The position numbers were made by a program, and so were the translations under genes. From the NCBI GenBank assembly GCA_022496205.1, contig WTXD01000052.1:62001-126000 (forward strand): 64,000 nucleotides of DNA, written 5' to 3'. Shown in pieces: positions 33,177 through 44,189 of this stretch. How positions within the stretch are numbered: the stretch's first letter is position 1; every line of letters starts with the position of its first letter. This DNA comes from Gloeopeniophorella convolvens (lineage: Eukaryota > Basidiomycota > Agaricomycetes > Russulales). The notes beneath the pieces were generated by a model, which saw only the letters and a program-made list of their open reading frames with translations, did no database searches and was not told where the DNA came from.

Positions 33177-33631
33177 ATGTTCGTCATGCTCGTCGCGCTC
33201 CTCGTCGCCGCCCTCGCCCTCCTCTGCCTCAGAGTCCCCTCCATATGGCTCGCCCTCATGGCCATCGACGAGCCTGTAGGCGCACACGAGCTCGGCCTTA
33301 TCGTAGCCAACCGTACGCCCCGCCCGATCCCTGCGCTGCTGACCCGCGCCTCATACTCCCACTCCCAGGCAACCCCTTCCGTGAGAGCGGGCCTCCCGCG
33401 TGCATGGCAAAGCTCATCATGATGCGCCACAAGGTAAGCATCTGCATCATCCCCCGCCTCTATCATGCCTGACGCCCGCGCCATCCCCAGCTGAACCAGA
33501 CCAACACCCGCAAGCGGCGCACCAGTGCCGCCCAGCGCGCGGCCCCACGGCAGTTCACGCTCCCCGCCCCGCGCCAGCGCGCCGCGCCATGGATCCGCAT
33601 GTCCAAGCACTTCAGCCTGCAGCACCACTGA
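33177..33631 (+). CDS. Possible small gene, uncertain model
   Basis: A CT-rich leader precedes an ATG at 33177 that opens a hydrophobic peptide (MFVMLVALLVAALALLCLRV), which would be a membrane anchor. Good intron signals follow: GTAGGC at about 33276 to CAG at 33367, and GTAAGC to CCCAG (about 33435-33490). The second join gives a basic C-terminus (LNQTNTRKRRTSAAQRAAPR ... WIRMSKHFSLQHH) ending at 33631. In my reading the hydrophobic start and the basic tail are not in the same frame through these introns. A second ATG at 33245 does link to the tail, giving a 78-residue basic peptide. Either or neither could be real. An AATAAA signal at about 34135 supports some transcript on this strand. 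Confidence 0.25.
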
Positions 33632-34487
33632 CCCCCATCGCCCCATGCCCGCTGACCCGGCCCCCACGACCTGACGCCCGCGCCACCGCCTCCCACACCC
33701 CGCGCACACCCGCGCGTATTTATGCCTCCTATACCCAGAGCGCATCACGCGCCCACCCACGAACCTCTACCTACCCACCTGTCTGCGTGCGCACCCTAGA
33801 CCCCCCCTCGCACCCGCACTGCGCCGTCAGCCGCTGGTACTCCCCACGCCAGCTGGCCGGCCGGCCGATCAACGTTGACACTTATTCTCACGCACCCCGC
33901 CCTGTATGATACGAAGTTCCTCCCCTACCAACCACACCCCGCCTCGCCCGCGGCGCCCGCAGTATGCTGCTTTTGTTCTCGTCACGGTTTACGCGCTTGA
34001 TTTGCTCCACTTGACTTTCCATGTCGGCTGTCCATTGTGTCTGTCTGTTATTTTCTGCGTGCGCGCGCGCACGGTATATGTGGGGCGCGTGCGGACAGGA
34101 CGCTTTAATACCCTGCCCGAGCCAGGGATGATGAAATAAAAGTAACATGTGTAGAACTCTCACTCGGCGCGCGCGCGAGCATACAAAGGGAGCGAGCGAT
34201 AAAGAAGGTAACTTATGGCGAGCGCATTATTACATGACGAGCATAGTACAGGAACTGAGAACAAAACAAGGGGACGGGACATGTGTGTGTGCGGGGGACG
34301 CGGGACAGTGGCGCTGGACCGGAATCTGAACTTACGTGGAGTCCGGGGCGAGAACAACGGCAGTGATACGCGCGCGCAGGACCGGTGACGAAGAAGCCCC
34401 CGCTTCGCCGCGCGCACCCCTGCCCGGCATCGCATCAGCAGCGCCAGGGCCCACGGCGGACCACCCCAGACGCGCCTAAGCAGCTAT
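33632..34487. other. Intergenic, 3' region
   Basis: Holds possible 3' flank of the small plus-strand gene with an AATAAA at about 34135, and the 3' flank of the Mrc1 gene. CA/CG-rich low-complexity sequence. No supported gene. Confidence 0.4.
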
Positions 34488-37400
34488 CTACGCGCCGAAC
34501 CGCCCCCTGCGATCCGCAACCGCCGACAACGCGCTCGCCGCCTTGCGCACCGCGCCCGCGCCCGCGGCCTTCCCCTGCGCCGCGCTGGGCGCCGCCTTCG
34601 CCGTCGCCTTCACCTTCACACGGTGCCCCGTGACCGCGCTCCCGCGCGCGTTGCCCCCGCGCGCGCCGACGCCCGCGGCGCCCTCCTCGCGCGCCCAGCG
34701 CTGCATGCGCTGCGCGAACGCCGCGTCCAATGGGTCTGCCCCGCGGGCGCGCTGCCGCGTCGCGTCGCGTCAGTAACGAGTAAGTAATCGGCGGTCAGCG
34801 GGGGAGGGGACGTACGAGGTGCAGGAGCCCGGCGTCGGCGTCGGCGTCGAGGGCGGGCACGGGGGCCTTTGGCGCGCGCGTGGCGAGGCGCATGCGCGGG
34901 AGCGCGGGGTCCGCGTCGGCGTCGGCGGGGTCGAGCCAGGAGACGTCGTGCGGGTCCAGCGCGGTGTACTCCTGCGCGGAGCGGGTCAGTCGGCACGGAG
35001 TGGATGGGGGAGCGCGCACGTACCCGCTCGCCGCGCGCGATGTCCCGCAGCGCGCTGCGCACCTCCGCCGCGGAGATCGCACCGCGCCGCGCGCCCTCGC
35101 CCTCCTCTTCGCCGTCGTCGTCCCGCTCCTCCATCTCGACATCCTCATCCCCGTCCCCGTCGCGCGGCTGCGGCTGCTCCTCGCGCTCCGCCAGCTCCTC
35201 CGCCCCGCGCGCAAGATGCGCAAACTCCTCCGCGCCATCGACCAGCGCGCTCGCGTACGACGCGTGGAACGCGGCGGTCGCCGGGTCCGCCGCGAGCGCG
35301 TCGAGCGTGTCGCCCGCGACGCGGCGGCGCTTCGCCACGCGCGCGCGGCGCGCGCGCGCGTCCTCGTCGTCGTCGTCGTCGCTCGAGCCGTCCGAGCCGA
35401 GCAGCCCGCCCGTGCGCGCGCGCGTGCGCCGCTTGCCCGCGACGACGTCCTGCACTGCGCGCTCGAGGCGCGCGTCGGCGGCTTCTTCTTGTTCCCTGCG
35501 TGCGCGGGGCGCGTCAGCTGCCGTGTCCTGTCATGGCGCAGGGAGGGGGGGAGGGAGGGGCGGACGCACTGGTGCTTCTCGAGCACGCGCGCGCGCGCGA
35601 GCGCTGCCTCGTCCATCTGCGCGTCGTCTACGAGTTCCGCGACGACGCCGTCCGCGTCCTCCTCCGCGGCGTCGTCCTCCTCGTCGTCGTCCTGCGCGCC
35701 CGGCCGCCGCCGCGCGCCGAACCCGAGCATGTCCTCCTCGTCCGACTCGGCCGCCTGGTCCTCGACGAACGCCGCCGCGCGCCGCTTGCCCGCCGCGCGC
35801 GCGCCGTCCTGCTCCCTGCGCGCGCCGAGCATAAGCGCCGCGAACGCGCCCTGGCCCTTGGACGGCGACGGGCTCGGGGACGGGCTGGGCGAGAGCGCGC
35901 GCGCCGGCGCGCGCACGGGCGTCGGGCTCGTGTGTGCGCGGCGCAGGCGGCGCAGCGGCTCGCGCGCGCTGCCGCCGGGCGACGGGCTCGGCGCGTGCAG
36001 CGCCTGCGCCTGCGTCTCCGTGAGCGTGCTGAGCGGCTGCCGCGCTGCAGCGGCAGTGGCGCCGTCTGACTGTGCGCGGGTGAGCGCGGGCGCCTGCGTT
36101 GGCGGCGGGCGGTAGACGAGCGGGCTCGAGCCCTCGGGACGCGTCTGCGTCAGGAACCTGCCGGCACGCGTCAGGGGAGGTGCGGATGGGTAGGAGGGGT
36201 CGGGGGAACCGTACCCGTTCTCGGTGATGTAGAGCTCGCGCTGCGGCGCGCGCGCGGGCAGCGCGGCGGCGACGAGCAGCTCCTGCTCGCGCACAAAGAG
36301 CGCGTCGGCGCGCGCGCGTGTGTGTGCGTCGACGTCCAGCGCGGGCTGCAGCGCCGCGGCGTGCGCCTCGAGCGTGAGCGAGAGCTCCGCATCCGCGGGG
36401 CGGCGCAGCGCCGCGAAGCCGCCCGCCGCCGGTGCCCTCCTATACCCAAAATAAGCACCATCATCGTCGATCCGGTGCGGCCGCGGGGGCGCACGCACCT
36501 GCGTCTGCTCGAACGCCTGCGAGAGCCCGCCGAACACGGGCTTCAGCCCCGGCCCCAGCCCCGCGTCGTCGTTGTCGTCCGCGCCGTCCTCGTCCTCGAA
36601 CAGCTGCGAGAGCCCGCGCTTGCTGCGGAACGGCGTCGGGCTCGCAAGCCGGCGCAGCGCCTCCTCGCGGGCCTTGGCGGGCGACGGCGTGAACACGAAC
36701 GGGTCGTCGTCGGCGAACGCGAGCGCGGGCGGCGGGGCCGGCAGCGCGCGCAGCTCGTCCGCGAGCGCGCGGGCGCGCGGGGTGCGCGTCGGCGCGGGGT
36801 GGTTCTCCTTGTCGTCGTCCAGCCTGAGCGCGGGCGCGTTCTCCTTGTCCGTGTCGTCGTCCGTGAGCGCGTGCGCGTGCGGGTACGGTGGCGGCTGCGA
36901 CTGCGACTGTGATGCGAACCCGGGCGAGGGCAGCGGGGGGAGGCTGGGCGGCGGGGGCGGCGCAAAGTCGCCCGGTGCGTGCCCGGCGTCCGAGGCGGCG
37001 TCCTCGTCGTCCGAGGCGATGACCGCGCGGCGCGGCTTGGGCCGGTGGGAAGGCGCGCGGCGGCGCGGCCCCGCGTCTGCCTCCGAGTCTGCGTCCGTGC
37101 CTTCGTGGTCCTGATCGTTGCGCCCCGCCGCGTTCTCGTCCTGCTCCGCGTCTCCGTCTCCGTCTGCGTCCATCGGCTCCGGGCTGGCGCTGCCCCGCTC
37201 AACAGGGACGTACTCCCCGTCCTCCTCGTCTTCGTCTTCGTCCTCGTCGCCGCCCCTGTCGTAGCCCATATCGCCGCCGCGCGGCGCCTTCAGCGCCTCC
37301 CCAATCAACGCGCGCACGCCCGCGCCGTCCGCACGCGGCATGACGCCGCCCACGCGGCCCCCGCGGCGCACCCACTCGTCCTCCTTCTCGCGGCGCAGCG

Positions 37401-39213
37401 CCGCGCTCTGCGCCTCCGCGCTGCGCAGCACCATGCGCTCGAGCTCCGCCTTGGACAGCGCGCGCCCCGCGCCCGCCGGTGCGAACGCGGGACGCGCGGC
37501 GGCCGCGAGCCGGGTCTCGGGAGCGTCGTCGCGCACGGGGGATGACGAGCCCGCGGCAATGTGCGCAAAGCGCAGCTGGCGCGCGCGTCCGGCAGACGGG
37601 CGCGTGCTCTTCCCGCTCGCGCGTGCGGCGGCCTCCGCGCGCGCGACGGCGTGCATCGAGTCGTCGACGACGTCCAGCCCGTCGTCCGAGTCGTCATCCG
37701 CGCCGCGCTGCGCCTGCTGCTGCAGCGCGGCGAGCTTCACGCGCTGGAGGTGCTCCGCGCGCGCCTTGTCGCGCGCGTGCGCGTCGCGCGCGGCGAGGAT
37801 CGCGCCGATGTCGGGCATCTCCGCGTCCGAGCCCGAGTCGGCGGGCTGCGGGCTCGCGGGCACGTGGAACGGGTCGTCGTCCGGCGCGGGCTTCTTGTAT
37901 GCGGCGGTGAGCGTGGGCGCGGGGTCGAGCAGCCCGGTCGGGCGGAACTGCGGCGGCGAGGGGCTGCGGCGCGCGGGCGCGGGGTGCTCGTCGGTGTCGG
38001 CGCGCGAGAGGCCGTGCGCCGAGGGCGAGGACCATGCCTCGATTTCGGACGTCGAGGACTGCGGCTGCAGCGGTTGGCTGTGGGCGCCGGGCGCGGGTTG
38101 GTGTCTGCGGCGCGCACATGTAGCCTGTGAGTGGGGGCAAGGCGCAGCAGCAGGTGGCACGGTGCTCACACGTCGAAACGTTTCAGAAGCGTGCGGATGT
38201 CCAGGCGGTGCGTCGCGTCCGTCGAGATGGCCGCGCGCATGTCAGACTGCATGCGCGCCGTCTCGCGCCGCGCCTCGAGCAGCTCTTTCTTCGTCGGTGC
38301 CTGGCAGGCATGGCGTACTCGTCGGTTCACTGAGCACACACAGAATGCACTCGTCGGTGCGCACCTTTGTCCGTTTTGGCTTTTCCCTGCGGCGTGTTTT
38401 GCGCTTGCTCCCGGGCGAGGACGCCAGCGCGTCGTCGGATGTGGCTGTTGCGGTCGCGTCCTTGTCCTCGGGCGGCGTGCGCGCGCGGGCTTTCCCTTTT
38501 GACTTGGACTTGGTCCTGGGTATCGGGGTCGGGTTGCCGTCGGACGTAGGGGGTGTGGGCGACGGCGCCTGCGGCGTGCCGAAGATCACCTGCGGCGAGG
38601 TGTAGGCGGATGAGGTCGCGTCGGCGCGCGTCAGCATGGGCGACGAGGTGTCGTGCTCGGGGGGCTGGGACGACGGCTGCACGGTCAGTGGGCTGCCGAA
38701 TGGATCGTCCAGCGCGGGGGTCGTGGAGCTGGCCGTGCCAGTACGCGCGCCTGCTGTGGCACGACCATCATCACTGCCGTACTCATCGTCGATATCCTGC
38801 AGCTGTTTCTTCCAGTCGGAGAGGCCGGGGAGGTGGGGCACGCGTGGGGAGGGGAGAGTCGAGTCTGCATTGTTGTTTTCGTCATCGTCGGACGCGTCCG
38901 CGGGCCTGGCGTTGTCCTCGGAGTCGGGGACTACCTCCTCGGGCGGCGCCACGCTCGAGTAGGAGAGTGTTGGAGGGGTGATGGCCCGTTTACGGCTCCT
39001 GTAAATTGCACGGGGTGGACGGGGCGCTCCAAAGGTGCCGTCGTCGGTGGTACGGGTGATAGTATTGTTGTCGTCGTCGTCGTCGGCCGGGCGGTGTTCG
39101 CCGCGCGAGACACTGTCTTCAGAGTCTGGGACGGTTTCGTCATCATCGACCCTGCGTGAGCGGCCATATGTGGCCGTTGGCCGGCGGGGGAGTGGCTCGT
39201 CGTCGGACGACAT
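34488..39213 (-). CDS. MRC1: Mrc1/claspin-like replication checkpoint mediator
   Basis: Adaptor that couples stalled replication forks to checkpoint kinase activation and supports fork speed. At least six exons give roughly 1,250 residues. It starts MSSDDEPLPRRPTATYGRSR at 39213. The first exon is acidic and Ser-rich with repeated VPDSED. Exon 2 carries APTKKELLEARRETARMQSD and LDIRTLLKRFDV. The long third exon has HAIA-type basic/acidic patches, SKAELERMVLRSAEAQSAAL, and near 35800-35570 the Mrc1-like domain: AAFVEDQAAESDEEDMLGFG, DADGVVAELVDDAQMDEAAL, then EQEEAADARLERAVQDVVAG after an intron. The last exons have EYTALDPHDVSWLDP and DPLDAAFAQRMQRWAREEG. Many SQ/TQ sites occur, as expected for kinase targets. 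One 57-base stretch near 36170-36225 could be an optional in-frame intron. MluI cell-cycle boxes lie just upstream. Confidence 0.85.
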
Positions 39214-39313
39214 GGTGATGAGACAAAGGCGGAGAGGGGCAGCGTGGGCTGGCTCAGGGCCGAAGAGCGACGGGTCGACCGGGCCACTCGCTCAACAGTC
39301 ACAATGTCCAAAG

Positions 39314-39366
39314 ACGCGTGACACGACGCGTCGAGGCGCGTCGTTAATGACGCGTCCAAGACGCGT
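39314..39366 (-). promoter_or_regulatory. Cluster of MluI cell-cycle boxes (MCB) upstream of MRC1
   Basis: Four exact ACGCGT hexamers at 39314-39319, 39326-39331, 39350-39355 and 39361-39366, plus a near match GCGCGT at 39336-39341, about 100-155 bases before the Mrc1 start codon. In fungi, ACGCGT is the binding site of MBF (Mbp1/Swi6-type factors), which drives G1/S genes for DNA replication. The clustering and the nature of the gene make a functional role likely. The site also lies about 950 bases upstream of the divergent uL3 gene, a less likely target. Confidence 0.7.
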
Positions 39367-40318
39367 CTTTCTTCTCTTTCCACCACATTCACGTTGCCAT
39401 CTGCTACTTGTATGGTCTAGCGGTTCCTGTGGGCTATCCTACGACATAAATAACACAACCGGGCCTCAGACGGACCCGGAAGTTCAACACCATTGCCAAT
39501 GAGTGACATGCCATGTGCGAGCGCCGCGCATCACCTCGCAGCAATCATGTGGGAACCCTGATGCGACTCTGCGTGCATTCATCACCGGGCACTCTGCGAG
39601 TTCCTGTGGGGAAACGGCATGACACATCGCCGGGCCACGCAATCATTCCATCCACTGGATGGCCAAAGATGCCAGCTATGTGACTGGCCGATCCGGAATG
39701 GCCAGCCAATCGGCGGGCTGTGCAGTCTCGAGCGTGAGCGATGCATGCGCTGCGAAGAGATGGAATCCAGTCCAATCCTTGCAGGACGGCCTTCGCGCAT
39801 CTTATCATACCGGCCGCACAGCAGCTGACAAAGTCGCAGGGCCGCGCAAGAACGACGAACCCCGGAGATGAGTGGGCTTGAACTCTGATACGCCGCGTCC
39901 TGAGAGCGATGTACCAAGAGCGGCGGCGTCGAGTGCACGGTGCAGCCGCAACAGCGTCCGTCGGCACCAGGCTTCCGCGTAACGTCACGTAAAGAAGGCG
40001 CTTTGTGAAATGCATCCAGGTCGGCGATGATGGTGGCGACGCTTGTCCTATCTTGAGCATCAGAGATGAATGCGATGGCTGCGAGCACACTTTTGGTCAG
40101 ACGTCCTCGCACCGATGCGTCGGAAAGAAGCGAAGCCTTCAAGGACGGCCCCGGAAACGGCCGACGACTCTCCGGCGAACGGCGAACGGCGGCACGCAGA
40201 CTGTGGGAGCACAATCCATATATGGAATAAACTGTACAGTCGACATCAGCCACCGACAGAGCAGGCAACCGGGGAACCGGGACAATTTCCTCCTCCTCTC
40301 CCTCAAGAATTCCTCAAG
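39367..40318. other. Divergent intergenic region between MRC1 and uL3
   Basis: Upstream region of the uL3 gene. No supported gene on either strand. ATATATGGAATAAACT near 40219 could be a TATA-like element about 100 bases before the uL3 start. Confidence 0.45.
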
Positions 40319-41811
40319 ATGAGGTGTGTACGCTGCAGCGGTGCACGTTTTCAGCTCACTGATGCTCGTTTCCAGTCACCGTAAGGTCTGTTTAAACTAC
40401 CAGATGTGCCCTGGGGAACCACTGAAGTGAGGCGTCGATCGTCTAGTACGAAGCGCCCCGCCATGGTTCCCTTGGCTTCCTCCCCCGAAAGCGCGCCGCG
40501 CGCCACCGCGGAAAGGTCAAGTCCTTCCCCAAGGTATGCAGTGCTCTCTGTAGTTTCGAACGACTTTCGTGACGCTTTTGCCCCAAGGATGACCCCAAGA
40601 AGCCCGTCCACTTGACTGCTGTCATGGGCTACAAGGCTGGCATGACCCACGTCGTCCGTGACCTCGACCGTCCTGGATCCAGTGCGTAATACTTTTTCGA
40701 TGTGCAGCGTGATCGCTAACCGAGTACAGAGATGCACAAGCGCGAGGTCGTCGAGGCGGTCACCATCGTCGAGACTCCTCCGCTCGTCGTCGTCGGCGCT
40801 GTTGGCTACGTCGAGACTCCCCGCGGCCTCCGCACTCTCACTACCGTCTGGGCATCCCATCTCTCGGACGAGCTCAAGCGCCGGTTCTACAAGAACTGGT
40901 ACCGCTCCAAGAAGAAGGCGTTCACCCGCTACGCCAAGAAGCACGCCGAGGACGGCGGCAAGTCCCTCGCCCGCGAGCTCGAGCGCATCCGCAAGTACTG
41001 CACTGTCGTCCGCATCCTCGCACACACCCAGATCGGCAAGACTGGTCTCTCGCAGAAGAAGGCGCACCTCATGGAGATCCAGCTCAACGGTGGCTCCGTT
41101 GCCGACAAGGTCGAGTTTGCCCAGGGTCTCTTTGAGAAGCCCGTCGAGGTCTCGAGCGTGTTTGAGCAAGACGAGGTTGTCGATGTCATTGCCGTCACCA
41201 AGGGTCATGGCTTTGAGGGTGTCACCCACCGCTGGGGCACCAAGAAGCTCCCCCGCAAGACTCACAAGGGTCTCCGCAAGGTCGCTTGTATCGGTGCCTG
41301 GCATCCGTCCAAGGTCATGTTCTCTGTCGCACGTGCTGGCCAGAGTAAGCAGAGCCAACATGGGAGTGTACCACGTGGGGCTGACGATATTCTCCAGACG
41401 GTTACCACCACCGCACGGAGCTCAACAAGAAGATCTACCGGATTGGTGCTGGCTCGGACGATGCCAACGCATCGACAGAATCGGATATCACCAAAAAGAC
41501 GATTACGCCTATGGGTGGCTTCCCCCACTACGGTATCGTCAAGAACGACTTTATCCTACTCAAGGGCTCCATCCCCGGAACCAAAAAGCGTGTCATCACG
41601 ATCCGCAAGTCGCTCATGGTGCACACCTCGCGTCGGGATCTCGAGAAGGTTCAGCTCAAGTTTATCGACACTGCGTCAAAGTTCGGTGTACGTAGTGGTT
41701 TCGTAGATTTCGCTATTCGAACGAGTTCTGACTTGAATTCAACAGCACGGTGCATTCCAGACAAAGGAGGAGAAGAACGCGTTCCTGGGAACGCTCAAAG
41801 CCCGGGATTGA
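40319..41811 (+). CDS. RPL3: 60S ribosomal protein uL3
   Basis: Essential large-subunit protein near the peptidyl-transferase centre. The first coding exon is five bases (ATGAG), joined to SHRK, then [20 protein letters not shown] and [20 protein letters not shown]; tiny first exons are usual in ribosomal protein genes. Later blocks are [100 protein letters not shown] and [39 protein letters not shown] and [20 protein letters not shown] follow, and the last short exon ends [11 protein letters not shown]. The protein is full length (about 388 residues) and no key residue is missing. Confidence 0.97.
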
Positions 41812-42166
41812 TTTGCTGTACCTATGTGCTTTGTTACCTACATTTCATGTCTCCCTCTGGGGCTACGGCCCCCATGCTATGCATCAATGCCATGACCAGT
41901 CTTTGCATGGTGAATGTGTAAAAATGAAAATTTGGAGACGGCGGCGGCTGCGGCTGAGCCAATGAGAGGACGCGTAAGCGAGACTGGGCGGCTAAGTTTG
42001 CCAACCCGAGTTTGTGCGAGCTCGTTGCCAGCAGACAAGAGTCAGCCTGCCTCAGGCGTCTTGGACAAGTCCCTTTGCCCTCAGCCTCACCGGGTGCGCT
42101 CGCAGTCAGTCGACCCGGTCTCCACTCACACGTTTCTCGCACAGTGCATGCCTGTCCGCGTCCTTG
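41812..42166. other. Intergenic between uL3 and PPR-like gene
   Basis: 355 bases with the uL3 3' flank and the PPR gene leader. An in-frame ATG exists at 42014, but the preferred start is 42167 because a typical presequence follows it. No separate gene. Confidence 0.5.
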
Positions 42167-44068
42167 ATGCTCAGGGCGCCATCTCTGGGCCTCCAACACT
42201 CCCTGCGCGGCTTCACCATCTCCAACTCTCCCCGGCCATGGCGCATCCTTCGGGCTCGCGCGCACCCATACTCGACCGCGCACCGTCTCATAGACCAACC
42301 AAAGCAAAAAGAACAACAGCGACCCCCGACGGAGCGCATGTCACCCGCGGCCATTGTCTCTGCCATGCACCAGCACATTGCGTATGGCGCGACGTGGGAC
42401 GTTGGTGCGAAGGACGCGGACGCGACGTTGCGTTCTGGCACGCCCTCGGACAGCGCCGACACCGCGCCGACAACCGCACCAGCGCCGGCCGCCGCGACGA
42501 CGACGACGACGACGACGGACCGGCCCCGTCCCCGCGGCTGGGTCAAGCCCCTCGAAGGACGCAACACTTCCGCCGGCCTCCCGCTCAAACGCGCGCCCAG
42601 CGTCCCAACCACGACCCCCGCGGACCTCGCCGCCCTCGCCGACGCGCTCGACGCGCACTTTGCGCACACCAACTCCCCCGCCGCCCTCCCGCGCCTCTAC
42701 ACCACCCAGTCCCTCCGCCCGCGCCTCCTCGCGCTCCTCGCGCACACCCAATGCGCCGACAGCGCCTGGCACGCCTTCCGCGCGCTCGCGCGCCTCCCGT
42801 GCGCCCCCGCGCACCCCGCGCCCAAAGTGCCCCTCGCGCACCGCCACCGCCTCCTGCGCCTCCTCGCCGCGGCCCCCGCAGCCCGCGGCGCCTCCGCGCG
42901 CGTGCTCGCCGCGCTCCGCGCGCTGCGCGCCGCCGGCGGCACCGTGCAGCGCTGGGAGTGGAACGTGCTGCTCGACCGCGCCGCGCGCGAGGGCCTGCGG
43001 CGCCCGCGCGAGGCGCACGTCCGCGGCGCGCTCGCGCTCCTGCGCGCCGCGCCGCCGGAGGGCACGCCGCCGGACGCGGTGGCGCACAGCGCGCTGCTGG
43101 CGGCGGCCGTGCGCGCGCGCGCGCCGCGCGCGGTGCGGCACGCGGCGGGGCTGCTCGCGCGCGCGGGGGCGGGCGCGGCGAGCGCGCACGCGCACGTCGC
43201 GCTGCTCGGGTTCTTTGCGGCGCGCGGGGAGCTGCAGGGCGTGCGCGGGGTGTTGCGCGCGATGCGCGCGCAGGGCGTGCGGCTCGCGCAGGGCGCGCCG
43301 TTCAATGCGGCGCTGTGGGCGTTTGCGCGCAATGGGCGGCTGGACGTCGCGGGGGCGATGTACCGCGTCGTGCGCGCGCGCATGCGGCATGGGGAGGAAG
43401 AGGAGGAGGAGGAGGAAGAAGAAGGGGGGGAGATCGCGGAGCTGGAGCGCGCGCTCGAGGAGCGCGAGATGGTCGCGATCCCGCGCGGGGTCGTCCCGGA
43501 CGTCGCGACGTACACGATCATGGTGCAGGCGCACGCGTACCGCGGCGACCTGCGCGCCGCGCTCGGCGCGCTGGCGGACATGCTCGGCGCGCTGCCGCTC
43601 CCGCCGCCGACGCACGCGACCTCGCCGCCCGGCGCGTTCTCCGCGCCCGCCGCCACCCACCCCGAGGACGACGACCCGGACGCCCCGCCGACCGCCGCCG
43701 CGTTCCGCGCGCTCTTCCTCGGCTTTGCGCGGCACGGCGCGCCGCCGCATAGCAGCGCCGGGAGCGCGTGGACGCACGACGCGCTGCGCGCGCTGCTCGC
43801 GCGCTTCCTGGAGCAGCCGCGCGGGCGCAGCGCGCCGCGCGAGCGCACGCTCTTCTGGCTCGTCGGCGGGCTCGCGCGCACGAGCGGGGACGACGCGCGG
43901 GTGCTCGCGCGCGCGCTGGCGGCGCTCGAGGCGCGCTTTGGCGTGCGGTGGCGCGGGCGGCTCGCGCGCGTGCGGGAGCGGGTGCATGGGGCGCTGCCGG
44001 CGGGCGAGGTGGACGCGATCCGCGCCGAGGCGGAGGCGGAGGCGGCGCAGCGCGCGCGGGATGCATGA
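42167..44068 (+). CDS. Mitochondrial PPR-like (pentatricopeptide) protein
   Basis: Probable organelle RNA-binding helical-repeat protein acting in mitochondrial RNA processing or translation. A single open frame gives 633 residues from 42167. The chosen start opens an Arg/Ser-rich presequence (MLRAPSLGLQHSLRGFTISN ... WRILRARAHPYS). Upstream in-frame ATGs give no such leader. PPR-type helix pairs appear at about residues 240-470, for example VQRWEWNVLLDRAAREGL, PPDAVAHSALLAAAVRARAP, GAPFNAALWAFARNGRLDVA, and VVPDVATYTIMVQAHAYRGD followed by LRAALGALADML. A run of ten or more Glu (43395-43425) interrupts the repeats. Codon use is extremely GC-rich, which leaves long antisense frames with no meaning. 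RNA target unknown. Confidence 0.75.
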   Translation: MLRAPSLGLQHSLRGFTISNSPRPWRILRARAHPYSTAHRLIDQPKQKEQQRPPTERMSPAAIVSAMHQHIAYGATWDVGAKDADATLRSGTPSDSADTAPTTAPAPAAATTTTTTTDRPRPRGWVKPLEGRNTSAGLPLKRAPSVPTTTPADLAALADALDAHFAHTNSPAALPRLYTTQSLRPRLLALLAHTQCADSAWHAFRALARLPCAPAHPAPKVPLAHRHRLLRLLAAAPAARGASARVLAALRALRAAGGTVQRWEWNVLLDRAAREGLRRPREAHVRGALALLRAAPPEGTPPDAVAHSALLAAAVRARAPRAVRHAAGLLARAGAGAASAHAHVALLGFFAARGELQGVRGVLRAMRAQGVRLAQGAPFNAALWAFARNGRLDVAGAMYRVVRARMRHGEEEEEEEEEEGGEIAELERALEEREMVAIPRGVVPDVATYTIMVQAHAYRGDLRAALGALADMLGALPLPPPTHATSPPGAFSAPAATHPEDDDPDAPPTAAAFRALFLGFARHGAPPHSSAGSAWTHDALRALLARFLEQPRGRSAPRERTLFWLVGGLARTSGDDARVLARALAALEARFGVRWRGRLARVRERVHGALPAGEVDAIRAEAEAEAAQRARDA

Positions 44069-44189
44069 TGTCCATCTACACTCGTCGTTTGCACGGTACA
44101 CTACACTACTTACATACACACACAACCGTCTTCTGCCGCAAGTTCCGTTCCCATCTACTTAATTCCCTTGTCACATACCATTGTCAAAG

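Noticed and set aside
34819..36115. Over 400-residue plus-strand frames opposite the Mrc1 gene
   Set aside because: Low-complexity Arg/Ala/Ser text, three overlapping frames open at once, no motif; explained by GC-rich antisense of Mrc1.
36423..36500. Intron in the Mrc1 gene between GTGCGTGCGC and GGGTATAG
   Set aside because: Removing 59 bases would break the frame, while reading through keeps it open.
39860..39945. tRNA-like stretch on the minus strand (GTTCAAGCCC resembling a B box)
   Set aside because: The presumed T-arm does not pair and no acceptor stem or anticodon arm could be drawn.
42341..44125. 594-residue open frame on the minus strand opposite the PPR-like gene
   Set aside because: Composed almost only of Arg/Ala/Glu/Pro from very GC-rich antisense codons; the plus-strand frame has a presequence and PPR pattern.
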